Source: Pseudoalteromonas prydzensis
GTDB lineage: Bacteria > Pseudomonadota > Gammaproteobacteria > Enterobacterales > Alteromonadaceae
Assembly (NCBI RefSeq): GCF_001661495.1
Contig: NZ_BDDT01000005.1
Span: 62,001 to 126,000, forward strand
Direction of reading: 5' to 3'
DNA length: 64,000 nt
Below are positions 9,901 through 19,700 of this stretch, piece after piece. The notes beneath the pieces were generated by a model that saw nothing but the letters and a program-made list of their open reading frames with translations, did no database searches and was not told where the DNA came from. How positions within the stretch are numbered: the stretch's first letter is position 1; every line of letters begins with the position of its first letter. The position numbers and the translations under genes were made by a program.

Positions 9901-12900
9901 ATCAATGATATATTTGAGTACTCAACGATAGCTGGGCTGGTGCAACGAATTGAGACTTATGATAGTCAGAGTATGACAAACAGAATTGTCCGCGTAAGCA
10001 GAGATAAGCCTGTCTTAGCTAGTTTTCAACAGCGCCGCTTGTGGTTGATCGATCAACTTGATGGCGGAAGTGCCCAATATAATATGCCAGCACCCTTTAT
10101 TTTACGTGGTGAATTGGATATGGAACGATTGCAACAGGCGGTCAATCATATTGTTGAACGTCATGAATCGCTGCGTACAAATTTCATTGATATTGAGGGG
10201 GAATCTCATCTCATTGTGAGGCCTGTAGCCCCGGTAGAATTCAGTTTCATCGATTTATCGTCACTGGATGAAACAGAAAGCCAGGCCCAGATGCAAAAGC
10301 TGATCGATGATGATGCTTTGGCTCCATTTGATTTACAAAATGATTTGATGTTGCGTGCTTCGATTGTGAAAATCAATGATAAGAAACACCTGCTGTTGTT
10401 TAACATACACCATATTGTGTCTGATGGTTGGTCGGAGATTATTATGGTGAAAGAGTTGTGTGAACTCTATAGCGCTTATGTCGAAGCCAGAGAGCCACAA
10501 CTTCCAGCGCTGCCGTTACAGTATATTGATTTTGCTGCTTGGCAAAGAAATGAATTTACCGGTGAGCGATTAGAAAGTGAGTTAGGGTATTGGCAATCTC
10601 AACTTAAAGGAATTCCGTCTGTTCACAACATTCCTTTAGACAGAGCCCGACCTGAAATGCAAACTTATAGTGGGGAAGTATTCCGTCGCTCAATTAACCA
10701 GGAAAAAATGGCTCGATTAAGCGGGATTGCGCAGCAATCTGGTGCGACATTATTTATGGCGTTGCAATCCGTTTTTGCACTTTTACTATCTCGTGTTAGC
10801 TGTAGCGAAGATATAATCATTGGTACCCCGATAGCCGGACGAGGCGATAGAAACCTTGAATCGTTGATAGGCTTTTTTGTTAACACTCTGGTGTTAAGAA
10901 ATGATCTAAGTGGCAACCCTGATTTTAAAACCTTACTGGCGCGAACGAAGGAGATGGCGTTATCTGCTTTTGCCCATGAACATGTTCCATTCGACATGTT
11001 GGTCGAGCGACTTGATATCGAAAGAAGCCCGAGTTATTCACCGGTGTTCCAAGTACTATTCGCTCTACAAAGTTATGAGCAGTCAACGGTAATGCTGGCC
11101 GATCTGGAGTTTGAGAAGGTTGCACATAAAGTTGCTACCAAAGTGGATTTAATGTTGATGACCGCCGAGTCAAGCGAAGGTTTACTAGCGGACTGGTACT
11201 TCAATACCGATCTGTTTGATCGGGAAACGATTGATCAAATGGCGGACAAGTTTGAGCTGCTTATAGATGCTATCTGTGATTGTGCAACGACTAGTGTCAT
11301 GGACATTTCAATATTTAATCAGCAAGAACAGGCACGATTGAAACATCAAGCTTCGATTGCCTATTGGAAGACTCAGTTACTGGATGCGCCTGCAGTACAT
11401 GGTTTGACTTTAGATCATGTTAGAACGTCTAATCATACCTATAGTGGCGTATGCCTGACTGACAAAATGAATCCAGAAGTAGCTAAAGCGATAGAGGAGT
11501 TAGCTGAAGCTCAAGATGTTAGTCAGTTTTCTATATGGCATGCGGCACTTTCCTTGTTACTTACCCGATATAGTAATAATACCGATATTGTTATTGGCAC
11601 GCCGAGCAGCTATGCAGACGCTAAGAATCTGCTAAGCCTTCGCAGCAATCTTAATGGTATACGCACTTTTAGTGATTATTTAGCGCATATCGAAGAGATA
11701 AATGCTCAGGCACAAGAGCATAATGATGTGGCATTTGCCCATCTGGTCGACGCGTTATCATTAGATGCATCGAGCAACCAGCACCCTGTTTTTCAGATCA
11801 TGTTATCGCTTGATGCAGATCTGCAGCATTATTCTTTGGACGATTTGGCCTATCCATTAGATATCAACATTCAAATCAGTATCAGTAATGAAGTCGTGGA
11901 GATAACATGGCTTTATAATGGCAAATTGTTTGAGCAGTCATCAATAACGCGTTTGAGCCAACATTTTACTAATTTGGTTTCGGCTATTATTGCAAATCCG
12001 GAAGCGGAGCTTGCTGCTCTGTCGATGTTGGATGAAAGTGAATACCAGGCTTTGCATGGCAACGCTCAGGAAAACCCACTTGAAGAAATCTACGATACAT
12101 CGATACAAGCACGCTTTGCCAAGCAAGTAACGAAAACTCCGAACAATATTGCCGTTATTTATAAGCAAGAAAAAGTCACTTACAGGGAACTTGATCAAAG
12201 AGCCAATAGGTTAGCCAGATATTTACTAGATGTGGATGTACACGCTGGCGATATGGTTGGAATGGCCATGGATCGTTCGATTAATATGATAGTGACGCTC
12301 CTTGCTATTTTAAAAACTGGCGCAGCTTATGTCCCTATCGATCCTGAGTATCCTCAATCTCGCATTGAACATATGCGCAAGGATAGCGGTGTTAAGGTGC
12401 TTATAACTCAGTCAGTTTACTGGGATGCTTTTGTTGGCGAAAACATCAAGACCTTGGTTATGGAAGAGCTGGAAGAAACATTGTCATCCTATTCCTGTGC
12501 GCCTGTTGAAATCACTGAATCTGATGGGCAGGCATTGGCTTATGTAAACTACACCTCTGGTTCAACGGGAAAACCTAAAGGAGTATTGGTACCTCATTGT
12601 GGTGTGATACGTTTGGTGACAGAGCAGAATTTCCTGCCAATGGATGAGTCGACACGTTTTCTTATATTCTCTTCAATTTCATTTGATGTCATAACAATAG
12701 AAATATGGGGGCCATTACTTAATGGCGGTAGTGCTGTCGCTTATCCAGAAGCCTACATGGATTTTGATATTCTTAACAAGGTCATTGTTGAGGATAGTGT
12801 GACGACAATGTGGTTAACCTCGGGCTTGTTCAACCAATGGAGTGAGTCACTTCATGAATTTCCATCGCTGAAATATATTCTTGCGGGTGGTGATGTGGTT

Positions 12901-15900
12901 AACCCTGCAGCGGTACAACGGGTACAAGAGCAGTTAGATCAGGTTGTTGTAATCAATGGCTACGGGCCAACTGAAAATACAACATTCTCGACTTGTTATG
13001 CCATTCCTCGAGAACGAAATCCGAAAGATGATGTTTCGATCGGTTTTGACATTAATGGCAGCCAATCTTTTGTGGTTGCACCGGATGGTTCCCTAGCACC
13101 TTGGGGAAGCGATGGGGAGCTTCTTGTTAGCGGAGCTGGCGTCGCTCTAGGATATCTAAACAGTCCTGAGTTAACGGCTGAGAAATTTGTTCACCTTCCA
13201 TTTACATCAAAACGCCTCTATCGGACCGGTGATTTAGTTCGCTATCGTGAGGATGGAGCCCTTGATTATATTGGCCGTAGTGACAATCAGGTTAAAATTC
13301 GTGGCTTTCGTGTAGAATTAGGGGAGGTTGAACAACAGCTTAATCAACTGGCTCAGGTCAAATTTTCGGTGGTCACTATTCATAAAGCTGAAAGTGGACA
13401 TAAGAGTGTATTAGCCTATGTTCAATTAACTGAGCGAGAATTAAATGTTGATGCCAATATATCGGGTGATGAGCTGAAACAACAAATCAGAGCCGATTTA
13501 GCCGAGAAATTACCCGAATATATGATCCCATCCGCATTTTTTATTGTGGATGATTGGCCTATGTCACCTAATGGAAAGATCGATCGCAAACGTTTATTGG
13601 AGTCGACGTCTCAGCAAAGCGTAATCACCAGTGTTCAGTCGTTAACTGAACTGCAAGCTGACATTCGTAATATTTGGGTAGAGTTGTTAGGAGAAACTGG
13701 TTTTAGTATTGAGGATGATTTTTTCCGTCTTGGTGGTGATTCTATTCTAGTGTTAAAACTGAAGTCGTTGCTTAAGCGTCAGGGGAAAAATTTCCCGGTA
13801 CCAGTGTTCTATCGCAAGCCAACCATTGCGATGTTAGCGCAGATCATTGAGGTTAATGGCAGTGATGAACGAACTCAAGCAATGAGCGAAGGTAAGCAAG
13901 TTTTATTACCGGCGCAACATTGGTTCTTCGGTCTTGATGAACAGGCTATCCATCACTTTAATCAAGCCGTGATATTAAGCAGTGATCAGGTAATCGATAG
14001 TCAGTTATTGCGCAAGGTTGTGATGGCATTAGTTAAACGCCATGATGCTTTACGCCTTGCGTTTGTACGGAACTCTGATTCTCAAGCTACTGAAATTCAA
14101 GAGCATGCGGGCGGTGCGCAATGGTATGGAAATTATCTTGCTTTGAATGATGAATTGATCGATTCAATGCTGGTGGTCGAAGACGTGAGTGAACCCGAGG
14201 AGTTAGAGCTGAGAGCCGCAGCTATTCAGTCTAATCTGTCCTTATCAGGGCAATTATTTAAGATTGCTCTGTTTTTTTTACCAGATAATAGCTGTCGACT
14301 GTTGTTGATCGGTCATCATTTGATTGTTGATGGGGTTTCTTGGCGTATCTTGATGTCAGATTTAATGACGGCTTATCAGCAAGCCGTCGAGAATAAGACT
14401 ATTGAACTGGCACCTAAAACCACTTCTATGCAGCAATGGGGCGAAGCATTGCAGTCTCGTTCGATGTCAGAGGAAGTATTGAAGGAAGTACCGTTTTGGC
14501 AAAAAGAATTGCATAAAACGGCTCAAACGATCCGGCATAATTCGCTTGGTTCCAATCGCGTGGAATATGAAAAGTCGGTTTCGGTCGTATTTGATCCCGA
14601 TCTCAGTTCGCAACTTTTAGTTGAGTCTCAGCGTGCCTATCATATGGGGATTGAGGAGCTACTTCTGGCGGCGTTGAGTGAAACTATTTATCGTTGGCAG
14701 GGACAAAAAAATATTCGTCTCACCTTAGAGAGCCATGGGCGTGATATTGCCGTTGATAAACTAGATGTTAGTGACACGGTAGGTTGGTTTACGGCACTGT
14801 ATCCATTGCATTTAAGCCATCAAAATTCTATCCATGAGCAATTGGTTAGTGTGAAGGACAAGTATTGTAGCGTTCCCATGAAGGGAGCAAATTTTGGCTT
14901 ACTGCGATATATGACGGATTTACTGCCTGATAGTCATTGGCCAAATAGTAGCGATGCGTTGGTGTTTAACTATTTGGGACAGTTTGATCAAAGTGTCAAT
15001 GAAGACACCATTTTTGCGCCCGGTAAGGAAAAAACAGGAGCCTTGGTTTCGCCACAACGGCAACGTGATTGTTTATTGAGCTTTGATGGGATGATCAGTG
15101 GTGGCACTCTTCGTTTTAGTATTCGCTATAGTTCTCAAAAATTTGCAGATGAAATGATCGAGGCGCTAGCCGGCCAGTTTAAGCAAGTAGTGACAGATTT
15201 TGTCGCGCATTGTACTAATACTTCGGATAGACATTTTACCCATGCGGATTTCCCACTTGTAAATTTAACAGACGCCGAGCTGGCGGACTTGCAGAAAGAT
15301 ACTGAGTTAATCGATATATATCCAGCTACACCAGCGCAAAAAGGAATGGTTCTTCATACGGCGATGGCAAAGAAAAGTCGTGATGTCGCCTACTGTAATC
15401 AGTTGCATTTAGATTTACGTGGTGAATTAGATTTGCAGCAGTTTAAATTTTCTTGGAAGCAACTTGTGCAGGAGAATGACATTTTCCGTACCGCATTTGT
15501 CCCATTAAAGAATGATGGCTATGTTCAGGCTCTTTATGCCAATGCAGAGCTTGAATTCAATTATTTTGGGCTAGAGAATAAGAATAATAGTCAACAGCTT
15601 ATTGAGTACGAACGATATCGAGAAAATGATAGACAGCGCGGTTTTGAGCTTTCATCACCTTGTCTGTTGAGAGTGAGCATTTGGCAAATGGAGCCTGGTT
15701 GTCATCGTGTATTGTTAACAATGCATCATGCCATTATTGATGGTTGGAGCGTTCCTCACGTCTTTAAGGATGTCATACAGTATTACTGCGATATTGTGCC
15801 ATCGGCACGCAAGCCTTTTAAAGCTTATATTGAGTGGTTGCATCATCAGGATAAAAGTAAGGCATTGGCTTTTTGGCAAAATGCACTTGGTCATGTCAGT

Positions 15901-16698
15901 AATGGCTGTTTGTTAAGAGCCGATTTTGGCGATTCCAATGAACCTGAATACGCCGTTGAAAATATATCAGTACCGGCTATTTTAACTCAGAAAATTATCA
16001 GATTTGCCAAAGATAATGCTGTAACTATGGCTTCTCTCATACAAGCTGCGTGGGCATATTTACTTCATCGATATTCAGGTAGCAATAGCGTTTTGTTTGG
16101 TACCACAATAGCGGGAAGACCATCTGATTTGCAAGATGCAGATAATATGATTGGTAATTTCATCAACACCATTCCTGTCTCCGTTACGCTGGATGACAAG
16201 AAAAAGGTTGGCGATTGGCTGAAGCAGATTCATACCCAGCATGCTGAGCGAGAGCAATATGGTTTTGTACCACTTGCATCGCTGAAACAAATGACAATGC
16301 TGGCGAAAGGAGAGGTGATGTTTAACAGCATCATGGTCTTTGAAAATTACCCGGTAGCAAGTCTGGCAGAAGAACAGCCTGAGGGATTCTCTTTATCTGT
16401 TGAGAATGCGCAGGCAAATGAAGGGACTAACTTTGATCTGACCCTTGTTGTACACCCGGGTGAACAGATAAAGCTTCAGATGATGTATCGCGCAGATTTA
16501 TACCGCCATTCTAGGGTTTGTCAGCTGTTGAGTACGGTAAATCTTATCCTGGACAACATGGTAGATAATGCTAATCAAATGCTGGGGGATATAGATTTGA
16601 TGGTAGGAAATCAAGAGCAGGAGTCTGATGAGCTAGAGCAGCTACTAAATGGTGTTTCGGAAGAAGATTTAGAAATGTTAATGGCTGAAATCTCTTAA
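6988..16698 (+). CDS. Hybrid PKS-NRPS: KS-AT-ACP-C-(half C)-A-PCP-E-C
   Basis: This 3236-aa hybrid synthase extends the upstream Cys-loaded chain with one malonate, then adds a D-amino acid. I chose the ATG at 6988 because AAGGA sits 7 bases ahead; an upstream ATG at 6958 overlaps the previous gene. The KS has DSSCSTSL (Cys at about 7528), ECHGTATKIGDP and SNVGHLD. The AT has GHSLGEY and a HAYH motif, which fits malonyl-CoA. The ACP has LGGHSLL near 9832. There is no room for KR, DH or ER. A full C domain (HHIVSDGWS) is followed at about 11350-12050 by an extra C-terminal C-lobe. A spans about 12090-13600 with pocket DVIWLGGTFK (Val-like, less certain). The PCP has LGGDSI, E has HHLIVDGVSW and NYLGQFD, and the terminal D-type C has YPATPAQKGM and HHAIIDGWS. 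The tail LEQLLNG...EEDLEMLMAEIS looks like a C-terminal communication helix for the next protein. Confidence 0.95.
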   Translation: MTKKIEPNGLEVAVVGMSLRLPHCETVDEFWQALSQGSELIKFYNDDEMTRYGVSSEELGQKNYVKAGAFLDNPFQFDADFFNYVAREAEFMDPQLRLLHECSWQALQDAGCNPESTSDAIGLYCGSAQNMNWLRLVSQHLGESVGEVYELQMLFQREFFNTRMAYNMNLQGPAITIDSSCSTSLVAIHMAVQGLLSGDCDLALSGGVCISPLVKGYSYHEGMIQSPDGHCRAFDAGANGTVPGNGVGIVALKRLEDAIVDGNHIYAVLKGSAINNDGHAKPGYTAPSVKGQKRVIESAIEAAGVDVEQVDFIECHGTATKIGDPIEVEALNQAYGTQGDNCYIGSVKSNVGHLDSAAGVIGFIKAALALKHEVLPASLHYNSSNGNIDFSKTRLSVNTEQTTLNNEERPLRGAVSSFGIGGTNAHVILEEYVERRVYRYNERRWQLLPYSAKSKISADNYGHKLAKHFSTQLSSEQTSLLADTAYSMQNKDARFVHRRAVVANTLEKSHQAVSENLNGYFFSSPNDVADSKLVFMFPGQGGQYLRMAADLYEFERGFRALVNNCCALLNTELSQTLKSLLFSDDPMQSEQMMQTDNAQPLLFIIEYSLARYLMDLGIQPDYMLGHSLGEYVAACLAGVFTLKDALIIVAERGRLMARTSAGAMLSIAAPIETVEELLNDELELAACNSTELYVLSGSLKAVDHAIDVCQQRAIKCSRLHTSHAYHSYLMNDVLNEFANLFEGIELQAPVLPFYSNFSGELITAEQAVDPDYWVSHLRNPVNFVSSINNILEEQGLLFIEVGPGNSLSTFVRNNHNLKSNNLIVNSLRHPKEKIEDDLLFHQLLSRLYCKGIDIDWAVYNQHQQCRQVPLPAYSFTPKQFGQIAGNQETAMDSTAKVEKKVVRITHPRPELSTAMVAPRNEAEEVLSAFWRKLFTLDEVGVEDNFFELGGHSLLATRVLSFVLESFDVDMKINDIFEYSTIAGLVQRIETYDSQSMTNRIVRVSRDKPVLASFQQRRLWLIDQLDGGSAQYNMPAPFILRGELDMERLQQAVNHIVERHESLRTNFIDIEGESHLIVRPVAPVEFSFIDLSSLDETESQAQMQKLIDDDALAPFDLQNDLMLRASIVKINDKKHLLLFNIHHIVSDGWSEIIMVKELCELYSAYVEAREPQLPALPLQYIDFAAWQRNEFTGERLESELGYWQSQLKGIPSVHNIPLDRARPEMQTYSGEVFRRSINQEKMARLSGIAQQSGATLFMALQSVFALLLSRVSCSEDIIIGTPIAGRGDRNLESLIGFFVNTLVLRNDLSGNPDFKTLLARTKEMALSAFAHEHVPFDMLVERLDIERSPSYSPVFQVLFALQSYEQSTVMLADLEFEKVAHKVATKVDLMLMTAESSEGLLADWYFNTDLFDRETIDQMADKFELLIDAICDCATTSVMDISIFNQQEQARLKHQASIAYWKTQLLDAPAVHGLTLDHVRTSNHTYSGVCLTDKMNPEVAKAIEELAEAQDVSQFSIWHAALSLLLTRYSNNTDIVIGTPSSYADAKNLLSLRSNLNGIRTFSDYLAHIEEINAQAQEHNDVAFAHLVDALSLDASSNQHPVFQIMLSLDADLQHYSLDDLAYPLDINIQISISNEVVEITWLYNGKLFEQSSITRLSQHFTNLVSAIIANPEAELAALSMLDESEYQALHGNAQENPLEEIYDTSIQARFAKQVTKTPNNIAVIYKQEKVTYRELDQRANRLARYLLDVDVHAGDMVGMAMDRSINMIVTLLAILKTGAAYVPIDPEYPQSRIEHMRKDSGVKVLITQSVYWDAFVGENIKTLVMEELEETLSSYSCAPVEITESDGQALAYVNYTSGSTGKPKGVLVPHCGVIRLVTEQNFLPMDESTRFLIFSSISFDVITIEIWGPLLNGGSAVAYPEAYMDFDILNKVIVEDSVTTMWLTSGLFNQWSESLHEFPSLKYILAGGDVVNPAAVQRVQEQLDQVVVINGYGPTENTTFSTCYAIPRERNPKDDVSIGFDINGSQSFVVAPDGSLAPWGSDGELLVSGAGVALGYLNSPELTAEKFVHLPFTSKRLYRTGDLVRYREDGALDYIGRSDNQVKIRGFRVELGEVEQQLNQLAQVKFSVVTIHKAESGHKSVLAYVQLTERELNVDANISGDELKQQIRADLAEKLPEYMIPSAFFIVDDWPMSPNGKIDRKRLLESTSQQSVITSVQSLTELQADIRNIWVELLGETGFSIEDDFFRLGGDSILVLKLKSLLKRQGKNFPVPVFYRKPTIAMLAQIIEVNGSDERTQAMSEGKQVLLPAQHWFFGLDEQAIHHFNQAVILSSDQVIDSQLLRKVVMALVKRHDALRLAFVRNSDSQATEIQEHAGGAQWYGNYLALNDELIDSMLVVEDVSEPEELELRAAAIQSNLSLSGQLFKIALFFLPDNSCRLLLIGHHLIVDGVSWRILMSDLMTAYQQAVENKTIELAPKTTSMQQWGEALQSRSMSEEVLKEVPFWQKELHKTAQTIRHNSLGSNRVEYEKSVSVVFDPDLSSQLLVESQRAYHMGIEELLLAALSETIYRWQGQKNIRLTLESHGRDIAVDKLDVSDTVGWFTALYPLHLSHQNSIHEQLVSVKDKYCSVPMKGANFGLLRYMTDLLPDSHWPNSSDALVFNYLGQFDQSVNEDTIFAPGKEKTGALVSPQRQRDCLLSFDGMISGGTLRFSIRYSSQKFADEMIEALAGQFKQVVTDFVAHCTNTSDRHFTHADFPLVNLTDAELADLQKDTELIDIYPATPAQKGMVLHTAMAKKSRDVAYCNQLHLDLRGELDLQQFKFSWKQLVQENDIFRTAFVPLKNDGYVQALYANAELEFNYFGLENKNNSQQLIEYERYRENDRQRGFELSSPCLLRVSIWQMEPGCHRVLLTMHHAIIDGWSVPHVFKDVIQYYCDIVPSARKPFKAYIEWLHHQDKSKALAFWQNALGHVSNGCLLRADFGDSNEPEYAVENISVPAILTQKIIRFAKDNAVTMASLIQAAWAYLLHRYSGSNSVLFGTTIAGRPSDLQDADNMIGNFINTIPVSVTLDDKKKVGDWLKQIHTQHAEREQYGFVPLASLKQMTMLAKGEVMFNSIMVFENYPVASLAEEQPEGFSLSVENAQANEGTNFDLTLVVHPGEQIKLQMMYRADLYRHSRVCQLLSTVNLILDNMVDNANQMLGDIDLMVGNQEQESDELEQLLNGVSEEDLEMLMAEIS
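11350..12055 (+). other. Vestigial C-terminal lobe of a condensation domain inside the hybrid synthase
   Basis: After the complete C domain (about 10005-11335) the protein does not pass straight into the A domain. It repeats the second half of a C domain: AYWKTQLLDAPAVHGL, then TDIVIGTPS, NDVAFAHLVDAL, HPVFQIMLSLD and the closing WLYNGKLFEQSSITRLSQHF. These mirror blocks of the preceding C domain (YWQSQLKGIPSVHNI, IIIGTPIAGR, HVPFDMLVERL, YSPVFQVLFALQ, WYFNTDLFDRETID). No N-terminal lobe and no HHxxxDG motif precede it, so it cannot catalyse condensation alone. The IGTP block is also shortened. It may be a recombination scar left when an A-PCP-C(N-lobe) segment was lost, or a structural linker. 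Confidence 0.8.
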
Positions 16699-16722
16699 GG
16701 GCGCGTTTATATAAAGGTAATA

Positions 16723-19700
16723 ATGATGAATCAAGCAGTAAAAGAACAATTGAGAAAAAAATTGGATAGCACAGATCCAATACAAAAGGAAAAATTACGT
16801 GCTTTGTTGATGAAGAAAAAGAGCCAATCGAAAACGATTATTCATCAAATTTTTGAAGCTCAGGTGGCTAAAACGCCCGATAAAATCGCCATTGAATGTG
16901 AAGGACAACAAACGACTTATGCGCAATTAAATGGCCGGGCGAATCAACTAGCAGGAGAACTCATCGCCGAAGGTGTGCGAGTGGGGGATATCGTAGCGAT
17001 TTCATTAAATCGTAGTATCGATCTCATTGTTGCTATTTTAGCGACTTTAAAGGCGGGAGCGGCATACTTACCTTTAGATCCCATGTCGCCGAACGAGCGG
17101 ATCAATGGCATACTGGATGACGCGAAGGCACAGTATGTTATTACCGAGAGCGAGTTTCTCGATATTTTTGCTGCCAGCGAAGGCGTGGTACTTACCTTGG
17201 ACAAGGACGAATTGGCCCTTAGCCTGGCGACCCGCACAACGGATAATAACGTACAACCAAGTCAGCATATAAGGCCAGGAGATTTAGCCTATATCATTTA
17301 TACTTCGGGCTCTACCGGTAAACCCAAAGGGGTCATGGTGGAGCATCATAATGTAACTCGATTATTGACAGCAACAGAAACTCAGTTTGGATTTAATGAG
17401 AATGATGTCTGGACGTTATTTCATTCATATGCGTTTGATTTTTCGGTATGGGAAATATGGGGGGCTTTGCTAAATGGTGCGAAATTGGTTGTTGTTCCTT
17501 ATTTAGTCTCTCGTTCACCGGAAAAATTTTACGAATTATTGGCTAAAGAAAAGGTGACTGTACTCAATCAAACACCTTCAGCCTTCTCAAACTTACAAAA
17601 GCAAGTTTTACATGGCGCACATGTGCTTTCACTGCGATATGTCATATTTGGCGGAGAAGCACTAGAGCCTAATTTTCTTGCCTCGTGGTTTGAACGATTC
17701 GGCGATCAAAATCCCGCTTTAATCAATATGTACGGTATTACCGAAACAACAGTACATGTGACTTATAAAAAACTCAGTCACAAAGATTTGGAATCGAATA
17801 TCAGCAACATTGGTCGACCATTGAGTGATTTGAGTTATTTACTGCTTGATAGCAAAATGCGACAAGTGCCTGAGGGCGCCATTGGTGAACTATACATTGG
17901 CGGTGGAGGCCTCACTCGCGGGTATTTAAATCAAGCATTACTCACTTCTCAGCGCTTTATTGAAAATCCTTTTTCCCGTAGCGAGCTAGTGTATAAAACA
18001 GGCGATCAAGTGCGGCAATTAGCGAATGGAGAATTAGAGTACATAGGTCGAATTGACAATCAGGTTAAGCTACGTGGCTTTCGTATTGAGCTGGATGAAA
18101 TTACCAGTAAGCTCTTTAGCTATAAGGGCATAACAGAAGCCGTTTGTGTGGTTAAAGGTGAATCGGATGAGCGGAAAATTGTTGCTTATATAGTTTCTAA
18201 CGATTTAATTAACGAGCATACCAAGGAACAATGGAAGCCTGCTTTACATGCACACCTGAGCTTTAGCTTGCCTGAGTACATGATTCCGTCGGCGGTTGTC
18301 TGTGTGTCTGCCTTACCATTAAATATCAATGGCAAGGTAGATTCTGAAGCTTTTCCTATGCCATTGCCGGAGGATTACTGGACACAAAAATATGTCGCTC
18401 CATGTAATGATATAGAAAACAGTCTATGTGAAATTTTTGCAGAATTATTTCAGCTTGATAGCGTTGGCACCGGAGATAGCTTCTTCGCTCTCGGCGGTGA
18501 TTCTCTACAGACGGTTAATCTGGTTGCTAAGGCTGCTGAACAAGGATTACATTTTTCAATTTCTGATGTTTTTTCGTCGCGTACTATTGCTGAACTTGCT
18601 AGAGCCGTACAGCAAGACGCTGTCGAAAAATTCGAATATATTGGCGAGTTTGAGTTGGTTTTGACGCAGGATAGAGCAAAACTACCGGACGGAATAGTGT
18701 CAGCGTATCCTATGTCGTCGTTGCAGCAAGGCATGGTTTACCATAATCTGGCAAGTGAGGACAACTCTGTTTTTCACAATGTCATTAATCAAAGCTTTAT
18801 CGGGAGTTTTGATGGAGTTATATGGCGCCAGACAATAGTAAACGTGATGAAACGTCATGAAATTCTTCGCACATCTTTCTTGATGCAAGGTGTTTCGGTG
18901 CCTTTGCAATTGGTGCACGAAGATGTTGCTCCGCCGTTACAAGTGATCGATGTAAAAAACATGAGTGCGCAGGAGCAGGAAAGAAGATTAGCGCAGGCAA
19001 TGCTGGAGTTGCGGCAAAGCCGGTTTGACCTGAATAAGGCTCCGTTATTTAAGTGCGTCATATACTGTTTGAGTGACAATAAGTTTGAGTTATTTTGGGT
19101 GGAGCATCACGCTATTCTCGATGGTTGGTCACTGGCCAGTTTAATGACTCAGATCAGTAACGAATATATGGCTTTGAAAAATGACCAAGTCAATGATGTG
19201 ACTATTCCTGAGGGAACGTATCGATCTTTTATCAAACAAGAGCAGCTAGCTGTAGCGAGTGATGAGCAACGAGCATTCTGGCAAAGTTATGTTGCTGATG
19301 CTGAATTTACTCGCATATCCCGTGTAGATAAAAAACATGAAAGCTGTCGTCCAATTGTCAGCGAGATGTTACCAACTGAGCTTTTTTCTCACTTGAATCA
19401 ATTAGCTAAACAGATGGAGGTTCCATTCAAAACCCTCTTTTTAACTGCGTATATGAAGGTGATTAGCCTGTTTAGCGGTAAGACTGAAGTCATGGCAGGC
19501 GTTAGTGGCCATTGTCGCCCCGATACATTAGATAGCAATCACCTGCTGGGACTCTATGTGACAACCTTACCACTTGTCATGTCGATGAAGACAAAATGCT
19601 GGGAAGATTTGATCAAAGAATGTTTTCATCAGGAGCAAAAGATTTGGGCACATCGCTATTACCCGTTGGCTGAAATCATAAAACACAGCCAGCATCAGGA

